NCBI GenBank assembly: GCA_049999765.1 | Contig: JBNGIQ010009150.1 | Span: forward strand, 54,411 to 104,831 | Reading direction: 5' to 3' | Length of the DNA: 50,421 bases | Source of the DNA: Phaeoceros laevis | Lineage: Eukaryota; Anthocerotophyta; Anthocerotopsida; Notothyladales | Shown here: piece after piece, positions 1 to 13,381 of the stretch | Layout of the letters: the number at the start of each line of letters is the position of its first letter | Position numbering within the stretch: position 1 is the stretch's first letter | The notes under the pieces: generated by a model | What the model was told of the DNA's origin: nothing | Databases searched by the model: none | Seen by the model: the letters and a program-made list of their open reading frames with translations, nothing else | Made by a program: the position numbers and the translations under genes

Positions 1-303
1 GCTCTGGCGCATCTGGCTCTGCAACGGCTGGCACATCCGCTTCCCGCTGCCCTCTCTTCCCCTCGCATCCCTAACGGAACGGCAAATTGGGGCCGGGATA
101 GTAGGTTTCAGGCCGACTACAGCAGCACGGCGCTCAACCTGTGGCCGGCTCCGGCCGTAGCTCCGCTGGAGGATATGCGCAGCAGCAGCAAGAACATGGC
201 AGGTACCGGGCATGCGCAAGCATTCGGCGCTGATAGCACTAGGCTGGAGGAAGGATCGGCCTCTCCCAAACTAGATCTGTCACTTCGTCTAGGACTTGGC
301 TGA
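1..303 (+). CDS. C-terminus of an EAR-motif transcriptional repressor (5' partial)
   Basis: Frame 1 is open from base 1 to a TGA at 301-303, giving 100 residues, with no ATG near the left edge, so the gene starts outside the window. The last residues read KLDLSLRLGLG, a textbook EAR repression motif (LxLxL) at the extreme C-terminus. In plants this motif recruits TOPLESS-type co-repressors in the nucleus. A terminal DLxLRLG is typical of small C2H2 zinc-finger repressors of the SUPERMAN/KNUCKLES/JAGGED kind, but no zinc finger lies in the visible part, so the DNA-binding class is inferred. The rest is low-complexity Ser/Ala/Pro sequence. Other EAR proteins (Aux/IAA, ERF) remain possible. Confidence 0.6.
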   Translation, partial: ALAHLALQRLAHPLPAALSSPRIPNGTANWGRDSRFQADYSSTALNLWPAPAVAPLEDMRSSSKNMAGTGHAQAFGADSTRLEEGSASPKLDLSLRLGLG

Positions 304-1841
304 CGACAAAAAGGTTTGGTGAAGAAGAGAGCGAGAGAGTGGAAGAGAGGATGATGCTCTGGTGGCCCTCATGGTGGTTCCCTTTGTGTTACGGTTCCTT
401 TTCTGCTTGCTAGGCTTACCAACATGTATCTATTTGTTGTTACCCATGAGCAGGTCACACTCTTGCCCACACCCCGGCCTTGGCTACTTCGTCCTGTCCT
501 CCTCTCCCCTCCTGCCTGTGCTGCTGCACTGCTGCTGTATTTGCTTCTTGGGGGAGGGAGGTGTGGATTACCAATCATGGCTCCGAGCGAGGTTTTCACA
601 TGGTGTCACGAGTGGGATGCTGCTGCTTCATGAAGCCTACGCTTTCAAAAACTTTTGGAATGTTCAGCTGTTGGCCAATGCAATTCAAAATGCCGGCGAG
701 AGTTTCATCTCTCGCCTGGCTGGCTGGGTGGTGTGCTGTGGGAGACTTCACCCACCCTCGGTCTTTTCAAAGATATGTTTCCCCTCTCTGCCTGCCTGCA
801 CCAGATGATGCTCATTGGAATTGGCAGCGTAAGAAGCTTGCTTTTTGTCTCAAAGGTGTCCTTCGATTCCGAGGTTACCACTGCCCCTTCTCTGAAGGAT
901 CATGAAACGTTCCCCAACGAAGCCTTACGCAATTTGTTGACCGAACCGAGCCTCAGAAGTCTTGCCTGCCCTAAAAGCACGCACATTGCTGACGTACCGC
1001 ACTACTGTAGCAGTCCGCCGCAACTTGATCACCATCGGACACGGTTTCCCCATATCAAAGGCTGTTCGTGCCATTTGGCTTCCACTCCGCACAAGCGGTA
1101 GATAAGGTGGTGGAGACATACACCGCACATCAGGCTGTTCCAGCGACGCACTCGCGGCTTCGCCGACGCCTGGCGCCAAGCCCACATCCGCCCCCACGCA
1201 GGGTCAACATTTCGCCCTTTTAGCGCTAACTAGCTCGCAGTTACACGTAGTTGCCTCCCGTCCCACATGTATTCTCATGTATGCATCGTATGTGGGGATA
1301 CTGCACAACAACCGGGCAAAGTAACGTCCGGTTGCTGGCACGGGAGAGAAAGGTTCTTTGACGTGCTTGGCTGCTGTATTCCGCTTTATTGGCACCTTCT
1401 GGCGGTGCACCCCTCCCAGTGGGCTTCCATGGACTTTACTCGAACCATGGGCCATGTCCATCATTAGCGTACTGACATCCAGAAGCATGCGGTCATGGTC
1501 ATCATAAAAGGGGCTCTGTTGATAATTTGTTAAAAAATCGTTTTTCCCAGTTGCAACTTGCAACTAACCCCTCCACCAGCAATAATGCAACAGGCGGGGA
1601 TCCAGATTCCACATGCTGGCCCAGGCTCCAGGCCCATAAAATGTTTTGTGAAGAACCTCAGCAAACCACAACAAAGCTCCAAGTCCGCGGAGGGTATGAG
1701 TTATAATAGTGCCACCATGCTATTGGTTGCGGAATGCCCCTCCTATTCCGCCCCTGCATGCTCATGGCAACACACATATTTGCTGAAAACAATTTCCAAA
1801 TTCCTCATCATGAGCAGCAAGTAGTATCTATTTGAGTGGCA
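304..1841. other. 3' UTR and convergent intergenic region, no gene recognised
   Basis: This 1.5 kb lies between the plus-strand EAR gene and the minus-strand lectin kinase, so it should hold both 3' ends. Overlapping reading frames occur on both strands, but none shows a recognisable domain or a convincing exon pattern. Confidence 0.5.
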
Positions 1842-4487
1842 TCACGTTTCTTCTCCTGGACCAATGGGAACTTTGCCACTAGTCACAGGAGTTTGGGATG
1901 CAGAAGAGCTGAAATCATGGGACTTTTCCGAGGTGAATGTACTCGGATGTGATGCACTTATCTCCTCCACCTCTTGCACTAATTTGGGGTCCAAGTCTTG
2001 GCTGTTTCTGGGCACCATGTTATACACTTGTGAATCAGGAGGTGTGGGAAACATGTTGAGATAGACCGCAACCGGCCTGCATCTCGGTAGCTGCGGAAGC
2101 CCATGACCTATCTCCCCTCTGAGTGCCTGCAAAAGGTTTCCGGTTGGTAGCCTCGTTTTGGGGTCTGGGTGCGTGCACAGCAACCCTACTTGCAACACCC
2201 GGTGTACTTGATCCTTGTCAAACACTCCGGCCAACCTGTCGTCTACAACCTCCATCAAGCCTTCACATTCGTGCACGGACCACACCCAGTCCACTAAATA
2301 CTCCTCGTCGTTGCCTACTGGCACATACGGCCGACGCCCGGTTGCGACCACCAAAGCCAAGACACCGAAGCTTGAAAACAAGACCGAACACGCACACACA
2401 TGTTTCTGTAAGCTGTCCTGCAACACACAATTTAGCAAGCAATCATCATTTCGTAGGGACATTCAAACATTCATGTAGCACCTGAAAATGTCGGACTCCG
2501 TGGTTGCTTTCCCGGAGATGGCCATCTCGGGAGCCAGGTAACCTCGAGTGCCGACGACCGCTGTGGTGGAGGTATTGGACAAGTCACCAGCCTTCCGATG
2601 GTCCACCATCCGAGCGAGCCCAAAGTCGCCGAGGCGGGCGTTGAGATGAGCATCCAGCATTACATTACTGGCTTTGATGTCCCTAAAGACAGCCCGGCAG
2701 CTGTTCAACCGCTCCTCTTCCAATTGCAAGAACAACACAAACACAGCAATTTCGCAATGTTCACGGCTCTGACTGGAGGTCCTTACCTGTGCACAATGCA
2801 TTTCTCCCACTCCTGCAAACGGATTTCTACAGTCCTTCGAAGATTTTTTGGCTCTCAATTGATTTGAACAGCACTTGTAAGTTTACAGAACGCAGGATCT
2901 GAGGAAGAGGAAAAGAAGCTTCTTCCAATTCCTTACCACATGGAGGTACAAAAGCGCGGAGGCCACGCCACACAGGACGTTGTACCTCTCCGTCCATCCA
3001 AGCGCTAAGGTGTTCTCCTCGACCTCATTCCCGACCTCCTGGCTATGGCTATGGAGCCGCCGGTCGAGGCTGCCGTTCGGCATGAATTCGTAAACAAGCA
3101 GCAGTTCCCCCTGGTCATGGCACCAGCCGAGCAGCGGCACCAGGTTCCTGTGCCGCAGCCTGCCAATGCTCAGCACCTCCGCCCGGAATTCCCTTTCCCC
3201 CTGCTTCGAGGACTGCGACACCCGCTTCACGGCCACCGGGATTGTGCTGCCTGTCGCTAGCGCTGCAGCACCTGGAATCTCGCCCTTGTACACATTGCCG
3301 AATCCCCCACGGCCAAGCAACCTCGCAGCGTCGAAATTTTTGGTTGCTGCGCACATTTCCTTGTAGGAAAATCGGCGGGGGCCATAGTTGACGTCCGCTG
3401 CGTACAAATCCGTCCAAGAGCTCGACACATCTTCGGCAAAGAGGCGCTCCGAAGAAAATTTGCCTTTTGCCGCCACGCTACCGCTCTTCCTCCTCCACCT
3501 ACGAAGGAGAAGAATTACGAGGAGAACCGCAAACACGGTGCCTGCTCCTCCCAGCACCACCCCCGAGATGATACCTGCGCTACTGGCCTCCTTCTTGGAT
3601 GAGCCTGAACCGGGAAACGGAGCCAAGAGCGGAGGCTGCGGAGATGAGAGCAAGGGATCTGCCACCAAGCGGCTGGAAAAATTCCACTCCGACACAACAT
3701 GAATCTCGTAGCTGGAGCCGGTGGCAGCTGTGAAGCCGACGTAGGATCGGTTGAGCAGGTACTGCGCGAGGGCCAAGGGGCCGTAGGAGAGCACCTGTGT
3801 GGCAGAGGCCTTGGAGCGGGTAGCGGCCGCTGCCAGGAACACGTCCAGCTGCCCCGCCACAGCGTCGTAGTCGATCCAGGCTGTGAGCTGCTGCGCGGCG
3901 CTAGAGGTGTTGAGCGAGGAGAAGGGAGTGTCCTGCAGGCTCTTTGCCGCTGCAGAGGTGAAGGAATTGATGTCCACTCCGACATGGTCCCCGGGGGGAT
4001 CCTGCACGTCAGGGCTGGAGTAGGTGTCGAATTCCACGGCCACAGTGTGGATGCTGGAGTTAGAAGCATTGTAGCGCAGGACGTCGTAGAGAGCCAGGGT
4101 TCCCCCGGCGCTGTAGATCGAGGCTGGGACTTGCGGGTCTGCAGTCAAGAGGAATGTCATGCCATCTCCCTTGGTGCCGTTGGAAGAAACGATGGAAAAT
4201 GTGAAGGAGGTATTGAAGGAAGCTGCTGTCTCCGTGGCGGCATCGAAGATGAGGACCGGGGCAGCGTAAACGGCCCTGGACTTGAAAGATGTTCCTGACA
4301 CTCCGCTTCCGTTGGCGGTCATCCATAGGGAGCCATCGTTCTGCACAATTGTGTCTCCCGAAATCTCAAGCTCGGGGCCGCTGAAATTTGTAACCCTGAA
4401 ACTCGTCGTTTGCTGCACATCTTCTGTTACGTTTTGAGCGAGCAAGGTGCGCGTGCAGATTGCCAGCATGAGGAACACCAGCATCAT
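1842..4487 (-). CDS. L-type lectin-domain receptor kinase
   Basis: Four exons, 4487-2937, 2812-2787, 2682-2482 and 2370-1842, join in frame to about 768 aa. The start is the first ATG after a GTG-led stretch and gives a clean signal peptide ([18 protein letters not shown]). The legume-lectin ectodomain covers about residues 30-270, with metal/sugar-site segments VEFDTY and [10 protein letters not shown] transmembrane helix lies near 304-328 and is followed by basic RRWRRKS. The kinase has [11 protein letters not shown] (about 392-402), VAVK (K421), HRDIKASN (D527), DFG (D545) and a GTRGYLAPE activation segment, so it should be an active RD kinase at the plasma membrane. The family binds extracellular ligands such as eATP or NAD and acts in defence and development; this ligand is unknown. 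The 26-nt exon 2 encodes the segment just before the catalytic Asp. Confidence 0.9.
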
Positions 4488-5336
4488 GTTCACAAGTGAA
4501 ACGGTAGCCACGCTCACGTTGCTACCAACAGTGATGAGATTTTCTGCTGTTCATCTTCTACTCAAGCTGGCAAGTATGTGTGCACGCCTGGTTGCAAGCA
4601 GACAACAAAATACTAGAGTTACAACCAACCCGACAATTCACTGATTCAGCCTGACCAGCAAGCATCGGCCTGGGTGACCACGCATACGACTCAACGGAAC
4701 CTGCTGGTAGGTGTGTGCCGCACATCACGGGTCCCATGTGATGGTATCGGGTGAGAAGGAGCTTCATCTTGAATCTTGATCACGACAGCATCTACTTTCG
4801 CTGTTAAAATTAGCCTTTCCAGAAAACTACAGGTAGGTTTTGCAGCTGCATCTCTACATCAATCACCTACAGTAGTGAAGGAGACGAAACACATGATCAA
4901 AAAGCTTCTGGAAGCATTTCGGATTAAACCCAAAGAGGGCTGATCTTGCCGTTGCATCTACCATGTGACACAGACCACTCAACGCGCAGAGTAAGGGATG
5001 CAACAAAAGGATTGTGCTGCTAGAGACTTGTCGTTTTCACTTCACCAACCACTGGACCACTCCATCGTCGAAGACAAGTTCCTCGGCCTGTGACTACTAC
5101 TGAGAAAAAATTACCGTTTTTCGGACACCCTGATAAATTTCTATCTACAGCACAAAACTTCGAGGACACATCTCTCAAAGGACAGCCTCACTATATCTAG
5201 CATACTTACATGGGGAATGTACACTCTCGCACCACCGAGGGAAATTTCTGCAGGGTATGTCTCTCTATCACTAAAATAATGGCTAGATAAATTGTTTGGT
5301 TATATAGAACAACACTATCACAGCCCACTAACCCCC
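4488..5336. other. Upstream region of the lectin kinase and 3' end of CSI
   Basis: About 850 bp between two minus-strand genes. It should hold the promoter and 5' UTR of the lectin kinase and the 3' UTR of CSI. I see no exon-like frame and no clear regulatory motif that I would defend. Confidence 0.4.
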
Positions 5337-8300
5337 TCATCGGTTGGACCACTGGATCTCCACTTCCAATATCCGAGGTGTTCCATCCCGATTCTTGTCT
5401 GGCACCAGAGTGTATGCTCCACTAATGCTTCCCACCAGTACCACACGATCAATCTGGATGGTAAGCTTACCCAGCGAACCCTGGAAGACAGAGCCCAGTA
5501 CCTTGGTCAGAGATACGTCACATCCAAACAAAATATGCACAACGAAGGTCTACGTCAGAGTGTACCCACCTTGCCAAAAGCACTTTTGCTTTTACACGAT
5601 ATATGAAGCTTTTGACCTTTAGGTGGAGTGTCAAAGGCCCATGCGAAGCCCTGCTTCCACTCCGGTGTTGTAGTATGCGAGATTACCTTCACAGATACGC
5701 CCAAATTACTTCAGCCACTCCAACACTGGTTCTTTTGAAACTGGGATGAAGTGTGGTGCGCGACATACCTTGGTTTGCCTTGGTGGACCACTGCCAAGAG
5801 TCAGTTTGCAAAATGCGTTGGTGCTTCCCATAGATTGCTTAAGGTCCACACCCCGCTTGATTGTTACCACAAGGCTTCCAGGAAGGCACTGCAGCAAACT
5901 GTCGACCTTTTCTTGGAACCGCTCAGGACCTGATTTCATCAGCGTCTGCAGAATTGGAATTGCCTCAGCCGCAGCCATTGCTTGAGCTTTACCAATTTCG
6001 GCAGGACTGGTTGACCAAGCTTGTCTCAGAAGGTACAGGGCGTCCAATGCACCCTCCTGAGCTGCTTCAGACCCACTCTTAAGAGCACCCACAAGTTGCG
6101 GGATACTCAATGTTGCAGCTTCAGTTTCTCGTAACCTTGGAAAGTTGTTGAGTAGAACCACAATCGCTTTCACAGAATCCTCATTTGCTGAGGCAGTGGC
6201 CCACAGGTCCCTTTCCAAGGAGGCTGCAACGTGAGACCAACACGAGAAAAACGGTCAGCACAATAGAACTAAACCTCCAACGTGAAACGTGGAACAGACT
6301 CCAGGACACACACCACATAGTAGGATTTTGTAGTTACCTGCCAATGAGGAGATCAGTTCGCTAGATGCATATTCCTGTATCGTGTGGCTTGAAAAGAGCA
6401 GCTTGATTAGAGTAGCCGCCTGGTTAGCCGTCTCTGGATTACCCGAATTCAAAAGATCATGCACAACCTGGATGCCACCTGCTTCTGCTACAGCACGCTT
6501 GTTGGAGCGACTGTAAACTACGAGATTTTGTAAAGCACAAAGCGCCACCACCTTCATTTCTTCTGTGGGCTGATCCTCCAGAAGGCTCACCAGTGCCCGA
6601 CAGGCTGACACTGCATCTATGTGCCGTGAAAGCCCATCTTGCTGAAAGAGATCTCCCAATGCCAACGCTGCCACCAGTTTGGCCGACTGCAGGTGAGTCT
6701 GAGGGTCAAGCAGATATTGAGACAAGGGTGCAATAGCTGCTTTAGCGCACTTCATCTCCCGCACCTTAACATTGTTGAATAAGGCCTCAAGGAGTTGTGC
6801 TGCTGCTTCCTCACATTGATGACACTTCAAGAGATCTAGCATGGCTTCCACTGCCCCAGCCTCTGCCATATTCTCAGCACTGGTGGCATCATCCCTCTCA
6901 AGAACTAGCAGGGCACTGAGAGCCACTACAACAGTAGCTTCTGATGCCGACCGTAATAACTTCACAAGGACTGGAACAGGTACTTTGAGATAATATTGTG
7001 AGCTGAATCTCAAAACATTGGAAAGCACCAAGGCTCCTGCTTCCCACACAGGATGAGGAGGAAGGAGGTCAGATTGTACCATAATTTTCGAGAGCTCGGT
7101 GATCCCACCTGCATCTGCCACTGCATTTGGCCAGCTGTACGAGGCATATTCCAAGGCCCGGAGGGCCTCCTTCTCCAAATTCGGAACGCCTGCTCCAACC
7201 ATTCTTACAAGTGGCTCCACAACCATTGTAGCCGTCACATCCCTTTGAAAGTGTTCTTGTTGGAGAAGATAAGACAAAAGCTCAGCTGCAAGCTGCTGCA
7301 CTGGTTGAGAAGAGGAATCCAGCAAGGGCACCAGAGGTTCTATGGCCTCATTGGGAGTCAGATTTAGAGTCTCCAGCCGCTGTGGCTTCTCAACAATGTT
7401 AACGAGGACCTGCATGGCACTGTGTTGCCCAGAGGGACTTAATTCCGCTCTAGAAAGGGATTGAAAAAGAGGCTGCACAACCCTGGCAGCTGCTGCACCT
7501 TTGGCAATGCTGCTGTTGTTGGTTAGAATCCTGAGCAGCTCAGAACTCAATCCACAAACAGCATCAGGTGCAGTTGGAAGAATGCTCAAAATGTTGTCTA
7601 TCAGACCTGCCTTAACCATGTCCAGCTTGCACAGAGGGCGATCCTTTGCCAGCTTTATCAAAGCACTCACTGCCGCCTCATGCATGGTATGGTTTTGTCC
7701 AAAGACTAGTGCAACAAGAGGCACAACAGCTCCATTCGCAGCAACCGCCTCTGCTTGTTGCTCGTCTTCCATCAAGTTGTCAAGGGCACGAGCACCAGCA
7801 TACTGGGCAGAGGAGTCTGTGAACAGCAGGGAGACAAGTGGTGGTATACAACTGGTGGCTGCTGGTGTGGCCCTCACTCGTGCGTTTGAAAAGAGTATGC
7901 CCAAAAGCTCAGCACTTTCTTCTTTCAATTCCAAGGTACAATCGGATGATAGCACTTTGCAAAGAGCCTCCACTGCATTTGCCTCTGCATCAGCCACTGC
8001 TAAAGCCTTGGGGGGATTATCACTTACAAGCTTAGTAAGGGCCCCAACGGCTGCATGTTGCTCTTTCTCCACTCCTGAACTTAACATTTCCACCAGCGGC
8101 AGTATCGCTTGCCCAGCAGCATCCCCGGATTTGATGTTCTCTGCAACAAAAAGGCCTTGCAGCGCTCTTGCTGCACTATATCTTGCACCCCTTGTACCAA
8201 GCCTCAGAACTGCCACGAGCTGGTCGACAGCCCCCAAAGAGGAGTCATGCTTCCGAAGCTCTGGACAGCTAAAAAGAACTCTCAAAAGCTCTGCTGTTGC

Positions 8301-11300
8301 CTCCTCAATCGCATCTTGAGGCCCCAGGGACAGATACTTTGTCAATTTATCCAAAGCTCCAGCCTCTGCCATTGCAATCTTGTTAGAGTTATTCCCCTTG
8401 GCAATCTGAGTCAACAGCCCAAGAGCAAGAGGTGGTGCCCCAGGGCGCTCTGCCATAGGCTTCAAAAGCTCCACCAGAGCGGGCACTGCTTTTCGTGCAG
8501 TTGCTCCATGTCTAATATCGTCAACTCGGAACAGGCGTTCAAGAGCAACTTGATCTGGATTGCGAACAAGCTGAAATTCCTCCGCCATAGATACTAGGTT
8601 ATCCGCTTCAATACTACCCAAGAGCGAAATTAGCCCACCTGCAGCCCCAGAGTTGGCGACACCAAGAAGATTTCCCCTGTTTCCAGTGCAGACAATGCTT
8701 GCCAAAGCCTGTGCGGCAAAATACCTATCTATAGCCTCCTCAGACTTCAACAGAGTTGCTAGTGTGGGAACTGCACGTGATGTTGCAGGTTCACGTGTCA
8801 CCTCCCTATCCTGGAACAAAATCGCAAGCAGTAAAGCACTCACCCAAGTGCTCCCATTATCCTCAACCTCAGCCTGCACACAGATATACTGCATCATCTT
8901 AGTGTTGCAAACACACTTGTGAACCTTCTATATGCAATTTTAAACTCAGAGAAAGCAACCTACAGCATCAGGACTGTCAAAGGCTTAAAAGAACTGGCGT
9001 TACTACCTGCCGGGCATTGGGTGCAAAAAGATTCAGTTTCTCTGTAAGGACATCAACAGCCCCTGCTTTCTCGACAAACTTCTTGCTCTTGCTGTCATGA
9101 GAGGCTATGTAACACAGCATCCAAAGGGCAACCGTACCAGCCAAAGCTGTGGCAGGATCTTGCTCAGACGGATCTGTTCCTCCAACATCACCATCATCAC
9201 TAGGCACATTGGGCGCCCTGCTGCCATATATACTGAGGGCCTCTGAGTCTATTCCTGCATTGTATTCTGTAGGTCCCACATCATCGACTCTATGTCCAAC
9301 CATTCCTACTAGTGACTGAATAAGCTCAACTGTATATCTGTGCTCATATAAGACTTCCATGACAGTCTGGCGACGTTCTTTAGCTGCACATATAAGCAGT
9401 TGTGTGCCCCCCACTTTCACTTCAAGGCTGCCCGATCTCATCACCCTCTCTGCCAAAGCCACAATGCAATCCGTTTTACTTGCAATGAGATCACCCAAGA
9501 AAACAGGCTGGTCACGGCATAGCCTTGACAAGACCTCAATGGCTTTGTCTTGAAGAGGGGGCAACCCTTCTCCCAAGCAAGTAACAAGCGGACTCATGCT
9601 GTATGGTACTTCAGCTAAAACACTCCACGGTGGACGACTAAATGCACCTCCACGTTTAGCTCGTGCTAGCGAGGCAAGTGCATCTAAGGGCTCCAGTGAG
9701 ATGGCTTCACTCAGATTTACAGCTTCCAGGAGAGTAACCAGTGCAAGAACTGTACCAGATTGGTGAATGCCTTCGGCTAGGACATCATCAACTGGCCGAA
9801 AGCGCAACAGTCGAGCAAGTGCACCTCCTGCATGGTCTTTGCCTTCCTGGGTGCCCTCCCGCAGAATTCTTGTCAGAGGTGCAATAATATCTTCTGCCGG
9901 TGCCTCCTCTGCCATGTCTGGATTTAACAAGAGGTTTGCTAGTGCCATGCATGCAACTTCTCCAGCTGTTCCACTGGCTGACCTGGCCAGAGAAATCAAA
10001 GGCAGTATGGCACTTCTTGCAGGCCCAGCAATCTCCTTGTTGACAAGGATGGAACGAAAAAGAGCAGCAAGGGCCCCGGCAGCTTCCATGGCAGTCTCCT
10101 CAGCTTCTGACATCACTGCATCAACTAGAGGTTGAATGGCTTGAATGACAGCTGAGCTTTCCCGCAAATCTTGTTTCCCATCAAACAGTGAAGCAAGGAT
10201 GGAAGAAGCCTTGGCCCTTGTCTCCTCGTTGGCTGAAGTGACAAGGTGTATCACAGTTTGAAGTGCTTCATTTTCAGCAGCCCCCTCACGAGCTATGTCC
10301 TCTTGCAGAGACACATTCAACATATAACCAACAACATTCAAGACATTCACCTTGGACTCTGGTAGATCTCCCGTGAGAAGTGCTGTCAACTGACTAACCG
10401 TACTAGCATCAGAGTCCCGCACAAGCTGAGTTAAAGCCTTTGCAGCAATTTCTTGCCCTTTCAATCCAGCATTCTTGAGAAGCCACAAAAGAGCTGGGGC
10501 GGCCTCTGCTGTTTCGACACAGGCTCGAATATCCTCATTGTGACTGCACAAGTTTCCGAGCACAATGGCTGAATCCTCTTTCGCCTTTGCTGAGCCTGTT
10601 TCTAGGAGTTGAACCAACGGAGGAATGCCACCAGCAGCAGTGATGGCCCACTTGCTCTCATCCACCTCCTGAGATACTATAGAGAGCAGTGCCGCTGCGT
10701 ACTCTTGTTGCTGTTCAGAGGAGAGACCCAAAAAGGAGATCAAGAGCTGGACCCCTTCACGCCCTCTCAAAGCCTTCCAAAGATCGCCGCCGTTGCAAAT
10801 GCCCGTGAGGGATCTCATGAGCTCCTCCTGAGCTTCATTTGCCATCGTGATGAGTCCCACCAGCATCTTTTTCGCTTCAGCATGTTCCAGCTCTTGGGCC
10901 AGATAGCTATTGCCATACAGGCTTGCAAGAGCTTCGATTGCTCGTTCCTGCTTCAGGTCCAGCGTGTAAGGCTGCAGCTGTCGGACCAGAGCCTGCTCAA
11001 TGAGGACAGCATTCACCGAGGCCAGCGACTCCGCGCTTCCATCAAGGACCATGAGGGCATTGGCAAGGGCTCCAATCATGTCGGCAACCTCCGAGCTCGA
11101 ACTACTAGTCTGAATGCTCTTGCCAAGGCTCAATATAACCTCAGGCATCCCGCCGAGAATGTTGGCAAGGGCACCCATGGCGTTTTCTTGTAACGCTTGT
11201 GCGAATTCTCCTTGCATAAATTCTTTTGACGGAGCAACGGTAGCGGTGATGAGCTTTGGAACCCCGCCAGCTTTAGAGATCAAGTCCTTCGCCTCCGGTA

Positions 11301-12676
11301 TCTTCGCAGAAAGGGCTTTGAGCGCACCAGCAGCTTCAGCGCGGACAGAAATTTCATTGCCTGGCAAAACCAGCTCCAGAAGAGGATGTATGGCTTGGCC
11401 ACTCAGGACTCCGATTTGACTTTCACCTGCAGCAGTCACTAAACTTGCCAGCAGAGAGGAGGCATTGGTCTGGGCAAGCGGACTGCCTGTGCTGAGTAGT
11501 CCAACTAGCACTCCAAAGCCATCTGCTTCTACTGTTGCTTGCCAGAACCCTTCTGTGGTGTGGCAGAGATTCCTGAGGGCGCCCGTTAACAGACCATCCA
11601 CCTGTTTCCCTCGCTTGACTTGGGGCTGCAGCTGTTCCCATAGGCATCTCACCACACCTTCTGTGGCGAATATTTTTGAACCCACGTTGTCCCGAAGTCC
11701 AACCTGAGAAACAGCAAAAATTGCGTCCGCAGCAGCGAGCTGCGGCTCTGGAGAAGAAGACTTGAGGAGGGACAAAAAGAGAGGAACACAGCCTCCCAGT
11801 AGAACCCTCACTCGCAGATCCTCTGATCTGCACAGCACTCCCAGTGTTGCAGCCGCGTTGATTTTGGAGCCAACAGTGCCTGACCTGAGCAATGCCATCA
11901 ACGCTGGAATAGCCTGAGCATGTGCGCCCACGGCCATCCTGTACTCCTCATTTGTGTCTGCGAGCTCCAGCAGCTGCTTAGATGCATACTCTTTGTCAAC
12001 GGCGATGAGGTAGTGAGAGCGCAACTGCTCAATGCAGTGCGCGACATTGCTATTTATTCCATCCGGATCCTCCATTCCGTTCCATTCCCTGCAGTTGCCA
12101 CAAAACCGAGGCATAACCTAAGATCGCGGATAGGAGAGTTGTGAACTGCACAGAATGAGTGTCCAGAGAGCACCCGGTATTTGTCCAAGACAGCACTCAC
12201 GACAAGCCAGCGCACCCTAACGTCTTCACAGCGGGCAACAGCCTTAGAGCAAAAAAAAACGGAGAGAGGAACAGGCAAGTACCGGGCTCGGACAGCAGCG
12301 CCCGACATTGAAATCGACCTGGGAGTCCTCGGCTCCGTCATCGGAGCTCTGGGGACGTGAAGAGGTGAGCGCAGCCCCGGTTCATCCGCCATCATCTGCC
12401 ACAGCAAACAGGATATGCAAGCTTCGGAAGGGGAGCGGAGACAATGTGACATCACGCAGAGAGACAAGATCAGCAGCTCCCGCGGTGCTACGCGCAGCAG
12501 AAAAAATAGATCCGGTCCGCAGGGAGCAGGCCCCAGGCAAGCGAGGCCCTCCCCTCCGTCCAACCTCCACAACGGACAGACACACCGAGGACGGGCAGGA
12601 TGCATGCCCAGAGTCCGGGAACACGTACCGTGTGTGGCGATCTGGTGAGAGGCGTATGCCCGTAGGCGTCCGCCAT
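5337..12676 (-). CDS. CSI1: CELLULOSE SYNTHASE INTERACTIVE (CSI1-type) armadillo/C2 protein
   Basis: Seven exons, 12676-12629, 12395-12283, 12088-9007, 8873-6338, 6223-5769, 5686-5570 and 5480-5337, give 6495 nt or about 2164 aa, the usual CSI1 size (about 2150). All junctions are GT-AG and keep frame. The N-terminus carries a short EPRTPRS segment and then MEDPDG, where the conserved armadillo array begins ([39 protein letters not shown] and many similar repeats). A C2 domain occupies about residues 2042-2155 ([49 protein letters not shown]) and ends QWSNR. CSI1/POM2 links cellulose synthase complexes to cortical microtubules and guides microfibril deposition; the C2 domain binds membrane and microtubules. 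The start at MADAYG is chosen because exons 1-2 resemble the CSI1 N-terminus; an upstream ATG in the same open frame cannot be excluded. Confidence 0.93.
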
Positions 12677-13381
12677 TCCCAGCCCGTCATTGCCGATCAG
12701 TGTCGCTGCCAGGGTTGCAATCTCTGGCAAATCCCGCCCGTGGGAGAAAGCTGGCGAGGAAGGCAGGAGCGAGCAGCAGCAGAAGGAGCAGCACGAGCAG
12801 GGAGTGCGGCACAATGGCTGTGCTGCAGGTCGAGAAGGCCAAGAGCATGGAGCGCCTGGGAGGAGCACGATGTGATCGGAGACGGTCGTAGAGAGCCTTC
12901 CCCTGACAGTGCATGTGCTGCTGTTCCTGCTCGAAGCTCTACCTACATTTCCAGCTCCACTGACTATTACAGGGCCAGGGACCATAAAAGAAGTGCCGGG
13001 CCGCACAGTTAAAAGTCGCCCACGGCCCGGCTTAGCTCGGGTGGCATAGTCTATGGCATTGGCCATCCGTCATTGTTGGAGCTTGCTGGCATCATGTTGG
13101 CTGCGGGCCCCTATCGGGCCGTGTTAGTCACTTCGGTTGTTACCTCGGCAACCACCGACAGCTGATTAGTTGCATTGGCCCGGATAAATGCAATCCCCAA
13201 TAAAATCCAACCCCTCAAAAGTTCACTTCCAAGTATGCATATCTTGCATTCAATCTTGATGGAGATAACTCTAATCAATATGAAGGAAGAACCTCCATAA
13301 GAACTTCACTAAGGGCTCAATAGACCATGCCAACACATCTCTTGATTTCCATGCATAAGACAATTGAATGGTGAGGTGTTT

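Noticed and set aside
362-1101. Several overlapping plus-strand frames of about 140 codons after the EAR gene
   Set aside because: Cys/Leu-rich with no domain, no splice logic and mutually overlapping; typical of 3' UTR/intergenic chance frames.
12054-12114. Start of CSI at 12114 ([11 protein letters not shown])
   Set aside because: That stretch is intron: ctgcag at 12094-12089 is an acceptor in phase with exon 2, which better matches the CSI1 N-terminus.
12308-13012. Plus-strand frame of 234 codons across the CSI start
   Set aside because: It is antisense to CSI exons 1-2, whose frame and splice sites fit the family; the plus frame has no domain.
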